Source of the DNA: Brachynemurus nebulosus
Taxonomy: Eukaryota > Arthropoda > Insecta > Neuroptera > Myrmeleontidae
Reading direction: 5' to 3'
DNA: 64,000 nt
Assembly (NCBI GenBank): GCA_035578155.1
Contig: JAPWDM010000006.1
Location: 16,384,305-16,448,304 of the forward strand
Shown: positions 61,201 to 64,000 of the stretch, piece after piece
How the letters are laid out: the number at the start of each line of letters is the position of its first letter
Position numbering within the stretch: position 1 is the first letter of the stretch
The notes under the pieces: generated by a model
Told to the model about the DNA's origin: nothing
What the model saw: the letters and a program-made list of their open reading frames with translations, nothing else
The model's database searches: none
Translations under genes and position numbers: made by a program

Positions 61201-61521
61201 CTTAATTAATACAACAAAGAGACATGCGTCACCAAACAAACTCAGGTACCCTTAATTCTACAATTTCTATCAACAACAAAACTTACTTAAGTCATTTTAA
61301 CTTCTAGACATGCGTCAAATAAAATCTACTCAGCATATCTAGCAATAACATTCTGTTCAGTAAGCTATTACTGTATTGTAATGTTAATTCATCGATCGCA
61401 CTTGTTCATCTGGTCCGTATTTTCGCCGAAATTAATGTTTGACGCGGTTTATGCGTTAGTTGTGATACTTTGTGTGATTTTTTACCGAAATATTCGTAAT
61501 GGCGCCACTTGTTTGTGTTAA
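55286..61521 (+). CDS. PIGG: GPI ethanolamine phosphate transferase 2 (PIGG/GPI7), complete 13-exon gene
   Basis: Exons: 55286-55428, 55500-55674, 55733-55942, 56011-56199, 56276-56409, 56473-56681, 56855-57042, 57292-57519, 57652-58000, 59623-59767, 59940-60213, 61067-61245, 61308-61521. All introns are GT-AG and phases agree, giving 878 aa (human ~983). Residues ~14-35 form a signal anchor. The ER-luminal alkaline-phosphatase-like domain follows: IDALRDD (63-68, metal-binding Asp), PTVTMPR (98-104, nucleophile Thr), GDNTWIKLFP (148-157), DNNVTRHLDK (178-187), LHYLGLDHIGH (199-209) and TGDHGM (252-257). From ~400 on come many hydrophobic membrane segments, with TSSSFVEEE (516-524) and LFIWSVFSPKL (840-850) conserved. 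Known of the family: with PIGF it adds ethanolamine phosphate to the second mannose of GPI anchors. All catalytic residues are present, so it is probably functional. Confidence 0.95.
58001..59622 (+). other. PIGG intron 9 (longest intron)
   Basis: This 1.6-kb intron lies between GTAATA and TTTTAG. A plus-strand frame (58597-58788) with a TTTTTTACAG acceptor-like tract before it was considered as an extra exon, but it matches nothing in PIGG and would break the phase. Otherwise AT-rich, no repeat recognised. Confidence 0.7.
59786..59875. mobile_element. Tiny foldback MITE in PIGG intron 10
   Basis: GTAAGGCTTGATGTCCACTG, GATGCAGAAAATTGCGAA is mirrored by TTTCGCAACTTTCTGCATCC, AGTGGACGTTAAGCCTTAC with about three mismatches around a 13-base loop. 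It starts 18 bp after the exon-10 splice donor and fills half of the 172-bp intron. Confidence 0.8.
60214..61066 (+). other. PIGG intron 11
   Basis: An 853-bp AT-rich intron with GTAAGT donor and TTTACAG acceptor; T-runs near 60700. No other feature seen. Confidence 0.75.
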
Positions 61522-61716
61522 GTATAAGATTTAATTTAATGCTCAGTATTATAGAGGAGGGATTAGTAAATCTATTTTAGCCAAAGATGTTGGTATTATA
61601 AAGCAAAAATGAATTTATTAAGAAGGTAAATTTATCGAATAATTTACTTTACTAGACACACTAGAGAATCGGTTAAGTTGATTTTATTTAAAGATTAAAC
61701 TTGACTGTTTTGTAAG

Positions 61717-61956
61717 TTTTTATGTCACCGAAGGATGACAAATTAATCTCGTTGTGTGATTATAGTGGGAGAAAAATTAATAATAAATAATATATAATAT
61801 AATAATTATAGAGCTGTACATGCATATACTGAATAAACGCAAGAGGGCTGTATTCTCACTGTACTTAAAAAACGAGCCAAAAAATCATAAATTAACACTT
61901 TCACTGAGGTGACATTACTTAGTGCGTGTCAAAAACACGCACTTGACGAATTTTTT
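61717..61956 (+). mobile_element. Repeat family D, copy 3, just downstream of PIGG
   Basis: Intact 240-bp copy, about 195 bp after the PIGG stop codon and in the same orientation. It contains AATAAA at 61832-61837 (in GAATAAACGCAAGAGGG). No earlier AATAAA was seen after the stop, so this repeat may supply the PIGG polyadenylation signal (inference). Confidence 0.7.
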
Positions 61957-62113
61957 AAAGTAGCTTTTATTTGGTTGGAGGTAAACAAAAATTTAATTTC
62001 AATATTTGTACTTCTATCCATCAATACTGTCATCTAGTGTACAATGACTGAATTGTCTAATTTTTAAACTTTGTATTCAATTATATATTTCACTATTTTC
62101 AATAATTTTGCTT

Positions 62114-62275
62114 TCAAAATTAAAAAGACAATTTTTGACAAACTGTTCGTCAATGGCCATACGGGCCGAAACATGTCACAGACATTTAAAATACCAATAA
62201 AGTGGTATTAGTAAAGTAAAAATTGTCTTTTTAATTTTAAAATGGAATACCATAAAGTAATGCTCAAAGCTATCA
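62114..62275 (+). repeat. Repeat family G copy with hairpin and ribozyme-like core
   Basis: CAAAATTAAAAAGACAATTTTT (62114-62135, first 20 bases shown are typical) is inverted at 62218-62239. Between them CAATGGCCATACGGGCCGAA then ACATGTCA has a GGCC/GGCC stem followed by GAAA, like stem II and core of a hammerhead, but the CTGATGA core is not intact. ATGGAATACCATAAAGTAAT follows, as at 25870. Confidence 0.4.
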
Positions 62276-62750
62276 AATAGATTTTGCTTTCGGTAATTTA
62301 CATTTTTAACATTTTGAAAATCCAATTTTTTATTTGATCGAAAAATTCGAAAATATGATCACTCGCTATTTACGACGTATTTAGGGTCAATAGACCCGAT
62401 ATTTTGAATTGTAGTAATTTATTGTTAAAACTTTCATCAGCCCTGGAACGTCAAATTCTATTCACCCTAATTATATTTTTATGATAGATATACGCATCTC
62501 TATTGATGCCATCGGCGTATCGATTCACCCCTGCTTTTTAGTTTGTGATCATTAACCCAATTTAAATAAATTATGAAACTGTTTCACTTTTAATACTTCA
62601 TTTTTTTTTTTAAATCGAATTATTATTATTTATTATTAATAACTTACGACAAACTCTAATACAACCGTCTTCAAACAAACTATTTTTATTCACCCTATCA
62701 CGAGTATACATCTCGTTTACGGTATATTAGTTAATAAATAATTTATACGG

Positions 62751-63237
62751 GGTTTACATTTACAATGATTTGCTGGCGCCAGTAAATGCAAAATGAACGT
62801 GTAAACATCTACTGACGTGCAAGGTAGATCAATGCATGCACGGATGAAAAAAAGTTAGCAACCTTCAAACTTTTCTGGCGCCAGTAATGATTCATGCGCC
62901 ACTAAAATTAAAACATGCAAATGTAAACTTGTATTGGCGCCAGTATTATTTTAAAAATAATTAAATGTCATTTTTACGCGTTTATTCAGGTTTGAATATC
63001 ATTTTTAGGTACCAATTATGATTTTTTTCTCTCCTAATTCATTGTTTGCTTTACATTTAGATACAAATAAAAACTATATATGACAGTTATTTATCCAGTT
63101 CAGCCATTTGTGACCTGCGCAGTACTTACCAAATTATACACAATGCAAATCATGTGTAAACGGACGTGCAAGTAGTGTAAACTTTACAGACACGCAAACT
63201 TAAAAGTGGCGCCAGCAAATCATTGCAAATGTAAACC
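62751..63237. mobile_element. MITE with ~32-bp termini and repeated GGCGCCAGTA
   Basis: GGTTTACATTTACAATGATT, TGCTGGCGCCA at the left is mirrored at the right by TGGCGCCAGCAAATCATTGC, AAATGTAAACC. The palindromic word GGCGCCA recurs five times inside. 487 bp, no coding frame. Confidence 0.75.
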
Positions 63238-63469
63238 TTGCTATTACTTTCAAATCGCTTTATGATACCGAATGTCATTTTTCTTAGGAAATTAATTTAT
63301 TTAGTCGAATTCGTTGATTTATTTATCTTTCATAATACTGAGCATTGTCGTTAATTACTGTGATTTTTTATTTTTTTAAATAAAATGTAATATTTTATAA
63401 AAATAAAACACTCAAATATATTTTTTGAATACATTTATTTAAAAAAAAAGGAAAAAATTTTAAGATAAT

Positions 63470-63906
63470 ATAATTATATATATTTTTATACACTTTATTT
63501 GAACCTTACTGTAACATTTTATTATCTAATGTTTAGAATTTCTGGTGGTCTAGTGTTTGTCCTTAATGTCACCTAATAATACATTTGGTAAGGCTAATGC
63601 TAAGCGTAAAATTCAAATAAATTGTATATACTTAAGTATATAATACAAAAAAAGTATAATCTAAATATCTATTATATAATATTTTAAGTATAATATAAAT
63701 CTCAAACGTTTCTTGTATAATACACATATTGCACAAAAATATTTTAAGTCCCGACATTTCGAGTTATTGGTACAACTGTATGTAGGAGAGACCGAGAGGG
63801 GGGGAGGAGGATTGTATAAAATTCATCCACTCGTCTGGAAATAAAATTAGTATTAACAAATTTTTCGATTTAAAAAAATATGTGACAACTCTAACTCCTT
63901 TAGTGA
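63470..63906 (-). other. Possible 3' UTR of the right-edge minus-strand frame
   Basis: AT-rich sequence between the putative stop at 63907 and an AATAAA on the minus strand (TTTATT near 63495). Includes a G-rich run (GAGGGGGGGAGGAGG near 63800). Depends wholly on the neighbouring partial call. Confidence 0.2.
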
Positions 63907-64000
63907 CTAAGACGAATTAACTCGTTCAACACAATCGATTTGTCCTTGTGTTGACTTTTTAACTACCGTAACGCCTTTAATGAAGGACATGAAAAAATTT
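63907..64000 (-). CDS. Possible C-terminal coding end of an unidentified gene (partial)
   Basis: On the minus strand, one frame is open from the window edge for 31 codons to TAG at 63909-63907. It reads NFFMSFIKGVTVVKKSTQGQ then IDCVERVNSS. Base composition here is less AT-rich than to the left, and a possible AATAAA (minus strand, near 63500-63495) lies about 400 bp downstream, as expected for a 3' UTR. The peptide is not recognised. With only 31 codons, a chance frame is quite possible. Confidence 0.3.
   Translation of the reverse strand, partial: NFFMSFIKGVTVVKKSTQGQIDCVERVNSS

Overview
The window is AT-rich animal DNA (most likely an insect or other arthropod; the order cannot be fixed from sequence alone). 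Evidence for this: split genes with GT/AG introns, very AT-biased non-coding DNA, PIF/Harbinger, hAT, TTAA-class and Penelope-like transposon remnants, and two recognisable animal lipid-metabolism genes. No bacterial gene organisation, CRISPR array or operon is present. Functional names come from recognising conserved protein motifs by eye; no database search was run.

Genes. At the left edge is the 5' coding end of a lipin (phosphatidate phosphatase) gene on the minus strand. Its first coding exon is 1843-2022; the next is 1-506 and runs off the window. At the right, 55286-61521 on the plus strand is a complete 13-exon gene for the PIGG/GPI7 GPI-ethanolamine-phosphate transferase, predicted 878 aa. 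All 13 exons join in frame and the metal-binding and nucleophile motifs are intact. A short open stretch at 63907-64000 (minus) may be the last codons of a third gene. A tRNA-Thr(AGT)-like gene lies at 4457-4529. Lipin and PIGG are transcribed divergently and share no visible promoter; about 53 kb separate them.

The 2-55 kb interval is almost wholly repeat-derived. It holds: two copies of one PIF/Harbinger MITE with TAA target duplications (7407-7861 and 39432-39882) and a decayed Harbinger transposase (40470-40945); a 1.5 kb foldback element with TTA duplications inserted inside an older 240-bp repeat (10211-11944); a 2.2 kb palindrome with nearly identical 1.06 kb arms (20907-23117); a 2.66 kb terminal-inverted-repeat element carrying two different tandem arrays (33410-36067); at least three TTAA-flanked MITEs; hAT-type MITEs; Penelope-like GIY-YIG remnants (23607-23725, 37044-37123), plus possible ribozyme-like motifs elsewhere; and several 100-300 bp tandem arrays.

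A few GC-richer islands (around 3.4, 5.6, 26.4-27.3, 28.0, 38.6-39.4 and 48.4-48.7 kb) stand out from the AT-rich background. They could be unannotated promoters or 5' exons, for example of lipin, but nothing in the sequence proves it. No complete autonomous transposon and no clearly novel gene system was found; the most unusual structures are the nested and palindromic elements.
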